Origin: Circinella minor
Lineage: Eukaryota; Mucoromycota; Mucoromycetes; Mucorales; Lichtheimiaceae
DNA length: 48,344 nt
Assembly (NCBI GenBank): GCA_016758965.1
Contig: JAEPRB010000279.1
Span: 1-48,344, forward strand
Reading direction: 5' to 3'
The notes beneath the pieces were generated by a model that was not told the DNA's origin, did no database searches, and saw only the letters and a list, made by a program, of their open reading frames with translations. This document shows, piece by piece, positions 1 through 8,127 of the stretch (its first letter is position 1; every line of letters begins with the position of its first letter). The position numbers and the translations under genes are program-made.

Positions 1-127
1 GCAGTACCAATCATACCCGCAAAAATAGAGAAGATGATATATAAAGTACCAATATCTTTAGCATTTGTTGAGAACAGCCATCTAACCATATTAGAAGTTG
101 TTATAATCCTTTTTTTTATTATTACTT
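1..127. repeat. Terminal redundancy (circle closure), contains the cox1 5' end
   Basis: These 127 bases are identical to 48218-48344. On the minus strand they hold the first codons of cox1 (ATG at 87-89). An exact direct overlap of this length at both ends of a contig is what a k-mer assembler leaves on a circular molecule, so the unique length is 48,217 bp. It is not a biological duplication as far as can be seen. Confidence 0.95.
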
Positions 128-309
128 TTATTCAAAGTAAATAGCCCCGGGGGGAGACCCCTGAATCAGGGTTCTCCCCGGGCCTAAAAAGCCCTTATTT
201 AATTAGGGCTAATCTGGACCAGCCATGCTGGTCCAGAAAGCCACGCCGGGCAGCGCCCGTCGCTGCCCAAGTGATACGAAGGGGGGAACCCCTTCGGACT
301 TTATAGTGT

Positions 310-390
310 ACTTACTGTGGGACTCGAACCCACAAGCCTCTCGGCACCGAAGTTTAAATTCGGAGAGTTTACCAATTTCTCCAAGTAAGC
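310..390 (-). tRNA. trnL(uaa): tRNA-Leu (UAA)
   Basis: Cloverleaf with acceptor GCTTACT/AGTAAGT, anticodon loop TTTAAAC (anticodon TAA), a long variable arm as expected for a class II Leu tRNA, and T loop GTTCGAG. It reads UUA/UUG; UUA dominates leucine use in the core genes. It lies just upstream of cox1 on the same strand. Confidence 0.93.
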
Positions 391-530
391 AAAAGTAATT
401 ATATATTATTATATATAATATATTAACAACCTAAGGTCTAAAATATACCTTTAGCGCCCCGGACCCTAAGTCGGGGTGTAACCTACTAGGCTATTCTTAT
501 AAAGACAGGCTATGCCGGTTGTAAATACGG

Positions 531-580
531 CCCGGGGCGGTGGCATCATCACTCTAAGGTGTGATGTCACCCGCCCCGGG
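531..580. repeat. GC-rich hairpin element, family A
   Basis: A near-perfect long hairpin, CCCGGGGCGG...CCGCCCCGGG, with an inner GTGATG-type stem. Close copies lie at 5131-5180, 22989-23038 and 35071-35120, in both orientations, all intergenic. It resembles the mobile GC-rich hairpin elements known from fungal mtDNA. Confidence 0.85.
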
Positions 581-600
581 ATTCTTTTTATTTTATAGTT

Positions 601-670
601 ACCGGGAGGGAGATTTGAACTTCCAAGCTTTATGTATGAGATAAACATTTTACCATTAAATTATCCCGGC
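601..670 (-). tRNA. trnM(cau): tRNA-Met (CAU), probably elongator
   Basis: Acceptor GCCGGGA/TCCCGGT, anticodon stem TTTAT/ATAAA around loop CTCATAC, T stem with one mismatch. This is one of only two CAU tRNAs. I assign it to elongation because the other copy starts with T as fungal mitochondrial initiator tRNAs often do; that split is an inference. Confidence 0.8.
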
Positions 671-1187
671 CATATTATATTGTTTCTTTTATTTATTAAA
701 TATAATCTTATCCCCGCGTGCAGATTTAAAATAGCATATGCTATTTTAAATCTGGCCCTGGATCTTTTTTTAGGTGGCACCCCCCCCCCAAAAATAAGTT
801 TTTAAAAAGGCCCCTAAGTTAACATAGTTAACATTGAACCTGGGGCTATACCAAAATAGGAGATTTGGCCTATTTTCCATGTTAACTAGTTAACATGGAA
901 CCAATAACAACATTAGGGGCCAAACGGACAGGTTTACTGTCTAATTTGGCCCCCCCTTTGGGGGGGTACCCTAAATAAAAGCCAGGCGTATGATGCCGCC
1001 GGCCGGGGTTGATTTATTAAAAGCGCGGGGTCAAGGACCCTAATTTTCCGGAGCAGGTGCTCCGGGTAATTGCCCATGCGCGCTCCGCGCGCAGGGTAAT
1101 AGGGGCCCTTTGGGCCCGGGGAACTTAGTTCCCGGGAGCTACGCTCCCGGATCCTATTAAGAAAACAACATTGGTTGTTTTATTCTT
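671..1187. other. Intergenic, GC-hairpin rich
   Basis: No gene seen. It holds a poly-C hairpin of family D (about 774-797), paired GTTAACATAG/CATGTTAACT type repeats at 820-900, and at 1038-1103 a true double hairpin: CCGGAGC...GCTCCGG, a TAATTG spacer, then GCGCGC...GCGCGC. The double hairpin recurs at 19226-19291 and its second hairpin alone at 21975-21999. Confidence 0.7.
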
Positions 1188-1545
1188 AGAGATAAATAAG
1201 CCGGATTCTGTTATTAAGTTAATGTATCTATATTCAATAAATAATATTTATTAAATAAAAGGCTTCTCATAGGTTAAATTACTCTACCATCGCCGCGCGC
1301 TAAGATGAGCGCGCGGTACCGGTTAAGGCGGGCCCTAATAGAAGGGCCCGCCGAAACCATTTATTTTATATCAGTAATATAAAATAAATGGTGTATTTCT
1401 TTCTATTACCCTAATTCTCATTAGATGTTTTTACATTATGATTTATCAAATTTTATAATACCAGGGCGAATTCACTCCGTACCTGAGGTACGGGGCGTCC
1501 ATCCTAGGTTTAAATTTTAAGCCCCGGACTTTCCTCCAAAATATA
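1188..1545 (-). ncRNA. rnpB: Mitochondrial RNase P RNA, bacteria-like
   Basis: RNA subunit of RNase P, which removes tRNA 5' leaders. On the minus strand it begins around the near-universal 5' block GAGGAAAGTCCGGGGCT (near 1520-1537) and ends with the 3' block ACAGAATCCGGCTTATTT (near 1194-1211); these two conserved regions pair to form the catalytic P4 helix. About 355 nt, near bacterial size. Between them are a long AT hairpin and two GC hairpins, including CGCGCGCTAAGATGAGCGCG (1293-1316), which recurs outside the gene at 15383-15406 and so looks inserted. It sits between the two trnM genes on the same strand. Ends are approximate. Confidence 0.9.
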
Positions 1546-1723
1546 ATTTGGTTAACTATTATAGCTCCTAAGATTTTTGGGGCCGAAGGCCCCGGACCCG
1601 CGCGGACCCTGACCCCTGCTTTTGGTCGCCCCCCAAAAGGGGGGGTGGCTCCAAAAAAAAAGATCGGGGGCTAGGGTTAATATTTAGTTCCAATATATAG
1701 GCCCTAAGGGTTTTCTGTTTATT

Positions 1724-1794
1724 ATGCGGATGATAGATTTGAACTACCACGTCTAGATCATGAGTCTAGTATGCTGCCATTACACCAACCCGCA
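1724..1794 (-). tRNA. trnM(cau): tRNA-Met (CAU), probably initiator
   Basis: Acceptor TGCGGGT/ATCCGCA, anticodon stem CTAGA/TCTAG around loop CTCATGA, T loop TTCAAAT. The 5' T is typical of fungal mitochondrial formyl-Met tRNAs, hence the initiator call; confidence is lower for the functional split than for the gene. Confidence 0.85.
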
Positions 1795-1884
1795 TTATTA
1801 GTTTATCCTTGGTTTAGCGTATTATAAAACGTAAATAAGGCCTAAGTATTCCCAGGGCGGACGCCCCGGGTAAATTGTTAAATA

Positions 1885-1968
1885 TGAGGAGAGCAGGATT
1901 CGAACCTACATGGAGCACAAGGGCTCACGAGTTTACAGCTCGCTCACTGACCAATCAGAAATCTCCCC
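1885..1968 (-). tRNA. trnY(gua): tRNA-Tyr (GUA)
   Basis: Acceptor GGGGAGA/TCTCCTC, anticodon stem GCGAG/CTCGT with loop CTGTAAA (GTA), long variable arm, T loop GTTCGAA. The class II variable arm fits bacterial and organellar Tyr tRNAs. Confidence 0.93.
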
Positions 1969-2733
1969 TTAATCCATTACTTACAAATATTTATAAATAA
2001 ATGCTACGGACCACCGGGTTTGATCCTTCAACCCGGCGGCCCTGCGTTGGGGCCGCGGGCTATGCCCGCGGCCCACTCCCCATCTTCGTAAAAAGTGGAT
2101 ACCACGATTTGGAAAAGATGGGGCTATACTTGCTTTCTTTTATATAATACCCGGGGCCCGGGGCCCCCTAACCACTTAAGGCTGATTAGATACACCTGAA
2201 ATAATATTTTTAGAAGCGATAGGAGGAGTAACATCCGCAATTAGATTTTTATGAAGTCTAATCTAAACCCCTTACTCTAAAATTATGAGTAGGAGTTCGT
2301 TACATTAGGGGGATATCTGGGTGACCCCTCAAGCCTCTATAGCATATAGGTGTTGTGGGGGGATGGTTCTTAATAAAGTGGTTGTTAAAATATGAGGGGG
2401 AAGGAGAAGTAGGGATAATGGGAGGTTATCCTTCTTATAGGTCCCAAAAATTGCCCCTGGGCTTTCAGCTGAAGGCCCGGGGTAACCCTGAGATACCTTA
2501 ACAGACACTAATGCCTTAGGTCTTACATTCCCCAACCAGGAGATCTTCACCATATAAGGTTATAGGGAGGCCCCTAGGCTTCTACTCTATACAATGTATT
2601 CTATAGAATCATAGGTCTTAGCTGACCAACCAGATTATATAAGATCCTTGGTTAGGCACTATCCTCTAACGAGGTATTTTGGTTAACCGGGGTCGGGGTC
2701 ATCAGGATATTTTAACCGGCAGGTAACATCGAG

Positions 2734-2760
2734 CTGACGACCCTGACGACCCTGACGACC
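2734..2760. repeat. Minisatellite, 3 x CTGACGACC
   Basis: Three perfect tandem copies of a 9-base unit followed by a partial unit. Intergenic. Confidence 0.9.
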
Positions 2761-2830
2761 CTAAGCAATAAAATATAGTTTTATAACTTAGGGTCTTCAT
2801 CATTTAATGACCTAGCTACAAAGCATATAT

Positions 2831-2873
2831 GTAGACCATGAAGACCATGTAGACCATGAAGACCATGTAGACC
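2831..2873. repeat. Minisatellite, GTAGACCAT/GAAGACCAT alternating
   Basis: Four full 9-base units and one partial unit, alternating T/A at the second position, so the higher-order unit is 18 bases. Intergenic; lies 70 bases from the other 9-mer array, with which it shares the GACC core. Confidence 0.9.
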
Positions 2874-3381
2874 TAAAGAGAATATATGTGTTATATACTT
2901 TAACGGGGAAGATTCACTAACAAGAGTATTACTCATTCATGGGGATATAGTCCCTAATGGTCCCCCCTAAGGGGGTATTCCCGAATAGGGAATAGGAGTC
3001 TATCAATATCCTGTCCTCCGGATGGGGAATATCTCTATGTTCTATCCCCCGTAGGGGGTAGTAAATATATTCTATGTTGCCCCCCGTAGGGGGATAAGAA
3101 TTGGATGAATGGTTATACTCTTGTATAATTAATCCATAGTTGATAACAGATCTTAGCCTATCTGTTGATTACTGAGTAAAAAGGTATAAACTATGAGTAA
3201 TAAATGAATAGTTTATAACTGGGCCCTGATGATATATTAGTAGTCCTAAATAATATCATTAGTAGTAAGCATTTAATATTCCCCGTATCCATTACTGAAT
3301 ATGACATCCTCTAGTTTATATGACCAATAAGAGGAGACGGTACACACCCCATATCCCCTGGGGGGGCTAGATTAATTAAAA

Positions 3382-3457
3382 GAGACTAATTAACATATTT
3401 GGTAATGTACTGGATTGCAAATCTGGTTAAAAGTGTTCGATTCACTTATTAGTCTCG
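3382..3457 (+). tRNA. trnC(gca): tRNA-Cys (GCA)
   Basis: Acceptor GAGACTA/TAGTCTC, anticodon stem CTGGA/TCTGG with loop TTGCAAA (GCA), T arm AAGTG-TTCGATT-CACTT. First gene of a plus-strand tRNA run leading to nad4L-nad5. Confidence 0.93.
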
Positions 3458-3888
3458 AGTCACTCTTAATTCAAGTCCCTTGTTGGTCTATTATAAACTA
3501 TGGCCGCGGGGTGACACCAATTTATTTGAGAAAATCGACAACCCCCTTTTTCCTTATATAGACCTCCACTCATTCCATTCACTAGATTAGCTGTTTTAGC
3601 AAGGTCAGTGAGATAGATGCAGTGAGTGTAGTTAGTGCAGTGAATTTACAAAAACTATTTGGTAATAGTATCTCTCTTATTAAAGTGATGAGGTTAAATA
3701 GTCATATTAAGGTTTTAATGTCACAACCAGGCCGAAAGTAACCGGGCGACTCCAGAGACATCATCATAAATATAAGATCGCCTGAAGTAATAATAAATAT
3801 ATCAGGCCCGCACGCGGGCCTGACGAGATGGCCAGCACAGCTGGTCCCTGGATCAGGTATTTATTATTTTGTATAAGTAATGGATTAA
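3458..3888. other. Intergenic with GTGA-type and GC hairpin repeats
   Basis: No gene seen. Around 3600-3650 there is an imperfect GTGAG/GTTAG/GTGAA repetition, and at 3807-3822 a hairpin of GGCCCGC and GCGGGCC. Confidence 0.5.
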
Positions 3889-3961
3889 GGGGTTGTAACT
3901 TAATCGGTAAAGTTCCCGACTTTTAATCGGTATTATTAGGGTTCGAATCCCTACGACCTCA
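3889..3961 (+). tRNA. trnK(uuu): tRNA-Lys (UUU)
   Basis: Acceptor GGGGTTG/CGACCTC, anticodon loop CTTTTAA (TTT), T arm TAGGG-TTCGAAT-CCCTA. The anticodon stem closes on CCGA/TCGG. Confidence 0.92.
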
Positions 3962-4105
3962 GTTTTTTATAAAATATAAGTAAAGCCCCCAGCTACCCCC
4001 TGGTACTGGGGGCACCGGGGCGCCGGGGCCCGCGGGTGGCTCCGCCGCCCGCGGGACTATTAAAGTTATTTAAAGTCTCGGTCCCGGGAATTAATTTATT
4101 ACAAA

Positions 4106-4178
4106 AGGAGTATAGTTAAGTTGGTTATAATTGGGATCTCCAAAATCTTTGTCGTGGGTTCGAATCCTACTACTCCTG
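4106..4178 (+). tRNA. trnW(cca): tRNA-Trp (CCA), the only Trp tRNA
   Basis: Acceptor AGGAGTA/TACTCCT, anticodon stem GGGAT/ATCTT around loop CTCCAAA, giving anticodon CCA, and T arm with GTTCGAA. CCA reads UGG only; mitochondria that read UGA as Trp carry a UCA anticodon. No second Trp tRNA was seen, so UGA should be a stop here. That agrees with the core genes and conflicts with TGA codons in two mobile ORFs (45348-46428 and 32243-32536). Confidence 0.93.
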
Positions 4179-4217
4179 GTTTCCAAAACCTTAACCCCGA
4201 CCAGGTGATCGGGGCAT

Positions 4218-4272
4218 GGAAAGAGCCACTACGAGGCTTGTCCTAGTAGTGAGTTCAAATCCTATCTCTCCT
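4218..4272 (+). pseudogene. tRNA-like remnant resembling the 3' half of trnW
   Basis: The ends GGAAAGA/TCTCTCC pair in six of seven positions and the 3' part (GTTCAAATCCTAT...CTCCTG) resembles the 3' half of trnW 95 bases upstream, but there is no D arm and the anticodon stem is irregular; total about 55 nt. It is most likely a decayed partial duplicate. A D-armless functional tRNA is possible but unlikely. Confidence 0.45.
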
Positions 4273-4406
4273 GTATTTAATAATCCCCGGGGCTAGAGTC
4301 CCGGGATGGGAGAACCCTTGGGGGTATGGGGCCGCCCGCCGCGGGCCCACGAATATAAGAATAATAAATATCTAACCGTTAAACGACCCAATGGTATCGT
4401 TTTATA

Positions 4407-4479
4407 AGTCTGGTAACTCAATCGGTAGAGTGATATGTTGATAACGTATAAGTTAGAGGTTCGATCCCTCTTCAGACTA
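4407..4479 (+). tRNA. trnI(gau): tRNA-Ile (GAU)
   Basis: Acceptor AGTCTGG/TCAGACT, anticodon stem ATATG/CGTAT with loop TTGATAA (GAT), T arm AGAGG-TTCGATC-CCTCT. It reads AUU/AUC. No third CAU tRNA exists that could be a lysidine-modified Ile tRNA for AUA; nad5 contains no ATA codon. Confidence 0.93.
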
Positions 4480-4615
4480 ATCCTCGGTTCGCCAGGGGTA
4501 AACCGTCCTGGGGGCTATCTTGGCTGCGTGCTTCGCACGCAGACTCGATTACTCCGGGGCCTCCCCATTTTTAAATTGTCACAAGTAAACCTGACCCAGA
4601 GGGAGGTATTTTTTA

Positions 4616-4687
4616 AGGTATATGGCTGACTGGTAAAGCATTTTACTTGAAATAAAACATATGTGGGTTCGATTCCTACTATACCTA
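4616..4687 (+). tRNA. trnS(uga): tRNA-Ser (UGA), short variable loop
   Basis: Acceptor AGGTATA/TATACCT, anticodon stem TTTTA/TAAAA around loop CTTGAAA (TGA), T arm GTGGG-TTCGATT-CCTAC. Only 72 nt: the long class II variable arm expected of a Ser tRNA is missing, unlike trnS(GCU) at 22582-22665. It is the only UCN reader seen. Confidence 0.85.
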
Positions 4688-4800
4688 AATAAAAAAGGGC
4701 CGCCCGAGGAGGCGAGGCCGCGCAGCGGCCTTACCTCCCCGGGCGGCGCGTCACGCCACCCGAGGAGGCTTTTAAAAGTATCTAAATATATTATATATAA

Positions 4801-4872
4801 GTCCCGGTAGCTTAAATGGTAGAGCGTACGACTGAAAATCGTAGTGAGGAAGTTCAATTCTTCCCCAGGACA
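4801..4872 (+). tRNA. trnF(gaa): tRNA-Phe (GAA)
   Basis: Acceptor GTCCCGG/CCAGGAC with one mismatch, anticodon stem TACGA/TCGTA around loop CTGAAAA (GAA), T loop GTTCAAT. Confidence 0.92.
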
Positions 4873-5453
4873 AAGTAATCTAAAGGGCTTTACTTAGTCC
4901 TGTTTCTCCCCGGTAGCCTGGTAGAATATAGGGCCGCTCGTAAATTCCACGTAAAAGTATAGAATTATTCGTGAATCTGATGGACGGCCCCATACTTTTG
5001 GACTAAGGTTGCCTGATGAAACTAAAATAAGCCTAACTGGGCTTAGACTAGTGACCGTTACACGGTCACCGAATATTTTGTAATTAAGACCTCTACTTTT
5101 GGCCTGCTAGGACGATCCTTCGCCCGAATCCCCGGGGCGGGCGACATCACACCTTAGAGTGATGATGCCACCGCCCCGGGGCCGGTATTTTAGGAGTTAG
5201 AGGACACGGGAGGGCTATCCCCCGAGTCTTATTTTTTAAATAAATGAAATAAAACTTTTCTTTCAACAGGAGCATTTGCGTTTCTGTTTAAGGTCGACTG
5301 ATAACTTGGTTATCTAGGCGAGGGTGCCACAGGCGCCCTTGTCAGTCGTGGCTTTGTCGCGGCCGGCTTACAAGAAATACCTATTATATATTGTTTTTAT
5401 ATATACAAAAGGTTATAGTATTACAATTATAAAGTTAATTACAAATAAACATA
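4873..5453. other. Gene-free stretch with a possible pseudoknotted RNA
   Basis: No ORF. At about 4885-5005 ACTTAGTCC pairs with GGACTAAGG and, inside, GGGCCG/CGGCCC and AAAAGTAT/ATACTTTT interleave in pseudoknot order. A family A GC hairpin follows (5131-5180), then hairpins next to nad4L. It may be part of the leader of nad4L-nad5 or an independent RNA. Confidence 0.5.
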
Positions 5454-5720
5454 ATGAATTTATCGATGGTATTATTTCTTATCGGTATTTTAGGATTTAT
5501 TCTTAACCGAAAAAATATTATTCTAATGCTGATCTCCATCGAAATTATGCTATTAGCTGTAACGTTATTAATTATCTTAAGTTCATTTAGCTTTGACGAT
5601 ATCTTAGGTCAAACTTATGGTATTTATATTATTGCGATCGCAGGAGCGGAATCAGCTATTGGACTAGGAATTCTAGTTGCATATTATAGATTAAGAGGTA
5701 GCATTGCGATTAAAGCATAA
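5454..5720 (+). CDS. nad4L: NADH dehydrogenase subunit 4L
   Basis: 88-residue membrane subunit of respiratory complex I in the inner membrane, usual length for the family. Three hydrophobic helices are evident; the conserved Glu of helix 2 lies in LISIEIMLLAV (residues 25-35) and the second conserved acidic stretch in AGAESAIGLGIL. ATG start follows an AT-rich leader. Its TAA stop shares its last A with the ATG of nad5, so the two genes form a co-transcribed, one-base-overlapping pair, the standard nad4L-nad5 arrangement of fungi. Confidence 0.97.
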   Translation: MNLSMVLFLIGILGFILNRKNIILMLISIEIMLLAVTLLIILSSFSFDDILGQTYGIYIIAIAGAESAIGLGILVAYYRLRGSIAIKA

Positions 5721-7693
5721 TGTATTTAGCTATTCTTACACTACCTCTATTATCAGCTACTGTAGCTGGATTTTTAGGGAGAAAAGTTGGTAAAACTGGT
5801 AGTCATTTAATTACTTGTAGTTCTCTAGTTTTAACAGCTTTATTAGCTTTAGTAGCTTTTTATGAAGTAGGATTATGCCAATCACCAGTTTCTATTAAAT
5901 TAATGAGCTGGATCGATTCAGAATTCTTACTTGTATCATGGGGATTTATTTACGATAGTTTAACTGTATCTATGTTACTACCAGTACTTATTGTATCTGC
6001 TTTAGTACATATTTATTCTACAAATTATATGAGTGAAGATCCTCATAATCAAAGATTCTTTGCATATTTATCAATGTTCACATTCTTCATGTTAATGTTA
6101 GTAACAGGTGATAATTATTTAGTAATGTTTATTGGTTGGGAAGGAGTAGGTATTTCATCATATCTATTAATTAACTTCTGGTTTACTCGATTACAGGCTA
6201 ATAAAGCAGCAATTAAAGCTTTAGTAATGAATAGAGTAGGTGATTGGGGTTTCAGTATTGGTCTTTGGGCTATTTTCTGGACTTTCGGTAACCTAGATTT
6301 TACAACAGTATTTTCATTGGCTCCATTTATTAACGAAGAATTAATTACAATTATCTCTATTTGTCTATTAATTGCAGCTATGGGTAAATCTGCTCAAATT
6401 GGTCTTCATACTTGGCTACCCGACGCAATGGAGGGTCCAACACCAGTTTCAGCATTAATTCATGCAGCTACAATGGTAACTGCAGGAGTTTATTTACTTC
6501 TACGATCTTCTCCTATTTTAGAATTTGGATCAACAGCTTTAATTATTATTACATGGGTAGGTGCATTAACTGCATTCTTTGCAGCGACTACTGGATTATT
6601 ACAAAATGATTTAAAACGAGTTATTGCTTATTCAACTTGTTCTCAATTAGGTCTTTTATTCTTAATTTGTGGACTATCACAATATAATGTAGCATTATTT
6701 CATTTAGTAAACCATGCTTGGTTTAAAGCCTTATTATTCTTATCTGCTGGTTCTGTAATTCATGCAATGAATGATGAACAAGATTTAAGAAAATTTGGTG
6801 GATTATCAAGATTATTACCATTTACATATTCTATGATGGTTATTGGATCTTTAAGTTTAATGGCATTACCATTCTTAACTGGATTCTATTCTAAAGATTT
6901 AATTATTGAATTAGCTTACGGACATTACAGTTTCTCTGGTAATTTAGTATATTGGTTAGCTTCTGTAGCTGCAGTATTTACAGCTATGTATTCTATCCGA
7001 TCTTTATATTTAACTTTCTTAGGTTATCCAAATGGATCAAAAATTAATTATCAAAATATCCACGAAGCTCCTCTAATTATGGCAATTCCTTTAGTAGTAT
7101 TAGCTGTATTTAGTATTTTCTTTGGTTATGTAACTAAAGATCTATTTGTAGGTATGGGAACAGATTTTTATAATAATGCTTTATTTATTCATCCTAACCA
7201 TTCTATTTTAGTAGATACTGAGTTTGGACTTCCTATGTCTATGAAATTCTTACCTCTAATTGGTAGTCTTTTAGGAACTTTTGGAGTTTTAGCTATTTAT
7301 TGGATTTTCGATTCACTACCTAACCAATTTATTAGTACTAGTTTAGGTCGAGGAATTTATCGATTCTTTAACCAAAAATATTTCTTTGATAATATTTATA
7401 ATAATTTTATCTTAAATAAATTATTAAGTTTTGGTTATACAACTAATAAAATCCTTGATAGAGGAGCTATTGAACTAGTTGGACCTTATGGATTAGTAGA
7501 TGTATTTAAATCTGCTTCTAAGAAAGTTACTTCTTTAGATTCTGGGTTTATTCCTACATATGCTATGTATATTTTCAGCGGTTTAATCTTATTTATTACT
7601 CTAATCTTCTTTATTGGAGATCCAAGACTATTTGTTCTTCTATTATGGGCAGTATTCTTATTACCTAATAATACTAACTCTACTCAAAAATAA
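5720..7693 (+). CDS. nad5: NADH dehydrogenase subunit 5
   Basis: 657-residue antiporter-like subunit of complex I, intronless. The proton-channel core is plain: GWEGVGISSYLLI near residue 140, then WLPDAMEGPTPVSALIHAAT near 230-250, and VIAYSTCSQLG further on. C-terminal lateral-helix region present, so full length. Every Ile codon I read is ATT or ATC, none ATA, and there is no in-frame TGA, fitting the tRNA set. It starts inside the nad4L stop codon. The stop is followed within 10 bases by a C-rich stretch (7697-7711) and then by structured repeat copy 1. Confidence 0.98.
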   Translation: MYLAILTLPLLSATVAGFLGRKVGKTGSHLITCSSLVLTALLALVAFYEVGLCQSPVSIKLMSWIDSEFLLVSWGFIYDSLTVSMLLPVLIVSALVHIYSTNYMSEDPHNQRFFAYLSMFTFFMLMLVTGDNYLVMFIGWEGVGISSYLLINFWFTRLQANKAAIKALVMNRVGDWGFSIGLWAIFWTFGNLDFTTVFSLAPFINEELITIISICLLIAAMGKSAQIGLHTWLPDAMEGPTPVSALIHAATMVTAGVYLLLRSSPILEFGSTALIIITWVGALTAFFAATTGLLQNDLKRVIAYSTCSQLGLLFLICGLSQYNVALFHLVNHAWFKALLFLSAGSVIHAMNDEQDLRKFGGLSRLLPFTYSMMVIGSLSLMALPFLTGFYSKDLIIELAYGHYSFSGNLVYWLASVAAVFTAMYSIRSLYLTFLGYPNGSKINYQNIHEAPLIMAIPLVVLAVFSIFFGYVTKDLFVGMGTDFYNNALFIHPNHSILVDTEFGLPMSMKFLPLIGSLLGTFGVLAIYWIFDSLPNQFISTSLGRGIYRFFNQKYFFDNIYNNFILNKLLSFGYTTNKILDRGAIELVGPYGLVDVFKSASKKVTSLDSGFIPTYAMYIFSGLILFITLIFFIGDPRLFVLLLWAVFLLPNNTNSTQK

Positions 7694-7715
7694 ATATCCC
7701 CCCCACTCCCCGATA
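7694..7715 (+). promoter_or_regulatory. C-rich 3' motif after nad5 (degenerate)
   Basis: ATCCCCCCCCACTCCCCGAT directly after the nad5 stop. It resembles the C-rich part of the recurrent motif found after cob, cox3, nad4, nad3, cox2 and rns, but lacks the ACCCTTTA tail. Confidence 0.4.
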
Positions 7716-7718
7716 TCA

Positions 7719-7785
7719 TAATTAATACCTTCTCGTGGTGATATTGTAAGTACCATTAGATCCTAATGGGAAACTAAATTAATTG
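7719..7785 (+). ncRNA. Structured repeat element, copy 1
   Basis: An outer stem (AATTAA at 7720-7725 with TTAATT at 7779-7784) encloses two small hairpins, TACC...GGT and CCATTA...TAATGG, and conserved strands GTAAGTACCATTA and AATGGGAAACTAAA. It matches copies at 11527-11596 and 41115-41184 in the conserved parts, while the outer stem and the second hairpin have changed with pairing kept. This suggests selection or ancestry as a folded RNA. Its function is unknown. Confidence 0.6.
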
Positions 7786-8091
7786 GCCTAGAAGGCTGGG
7801 TTCTCCCTTCGTCTAGATCCCATATACTAAAGTATATAAGAGGGATCTGAGGTTCAGAGATCACCTAATTAAATAAAACTTGGGCCCAACCCCTTAGACA
7901 GAGGTCCTCCGGGGCCGAGGCCCTAGCATTATCCTAAATTGAAAGCGGGCTAAGCCCATTTCTTCTTTTGTCACCCGGCCCAGAAGGCCGGGGACTAAAG
8001 GGCCATATAGCTATCTTTCTTATGGGCCCCCAATGGCCGACCCGGACATGGATAGATATATTATAAGATAAGGGTTTAAGTAGAAGGTAGT
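7786..8091. other. Intergenic, hairpins
   Basis: No gene seen. It holds a few GC hairpins (for example around 7876-7930 and 7970-8010) between the nad5 3' structures and the small-ORF cassette. Confidence 0.5.
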
Positions 8092-8116
8092 GTAAATTAA
8101 AGGTTTTAATGGGGGG
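8092..8116 (-). promoter_or_regulatory. C-rich 3' motif, distal copy behind the nad4 cassette
   Basis: On the minus strand it reads CCCCCCATTAAAACCTTTAA followed by TTTACA. It is a direct repeat of the motif at 8352-8382, so the small ORF between them is framed by two copies. Confidence 0.65.
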
Positions 8117-8127
8117 CTTATTTATAC

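Larger units (their letters stand above)
1969..3381. other. Gene-free region with short tandem repeats
   Basis: 1.4 kb with no convincing ORF or RNA gene. It holds three copies of the 9-mer CTGACGACC (2734-2760), a run of the 9-mer GWAGACCAT (2831-2873), two CCCCCGTAGGGGG palindromes (about 3043-3056 and 3081-3093) and several small hairpins. It could hold control sequences, but nothing here proves an origin. Confidence 0.6.

Noticed and set aside
1990..2110. A tRNA on the minus strand around a GATCCTTCAA loop
   Set aside because: The CCGGGTT/AACCCGG stem is a simple hairpin; no acceptor or anticodon arms.
2734..2873. CRISPR-like array
   Set aside because: 9-base tandem units without spacers; plain minisatellites.
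5015..5060. Hammerhead ribozyme, from CTGATGA
   Set aside because: No matching GAAA strand and stem III; only the 7-base core is present.
7719..7785. Structured repeat as a degenerate tRNA
   Set aside because: Two hairpins only, no anticodon arm of the right size, and the T-loop consensus is missing.
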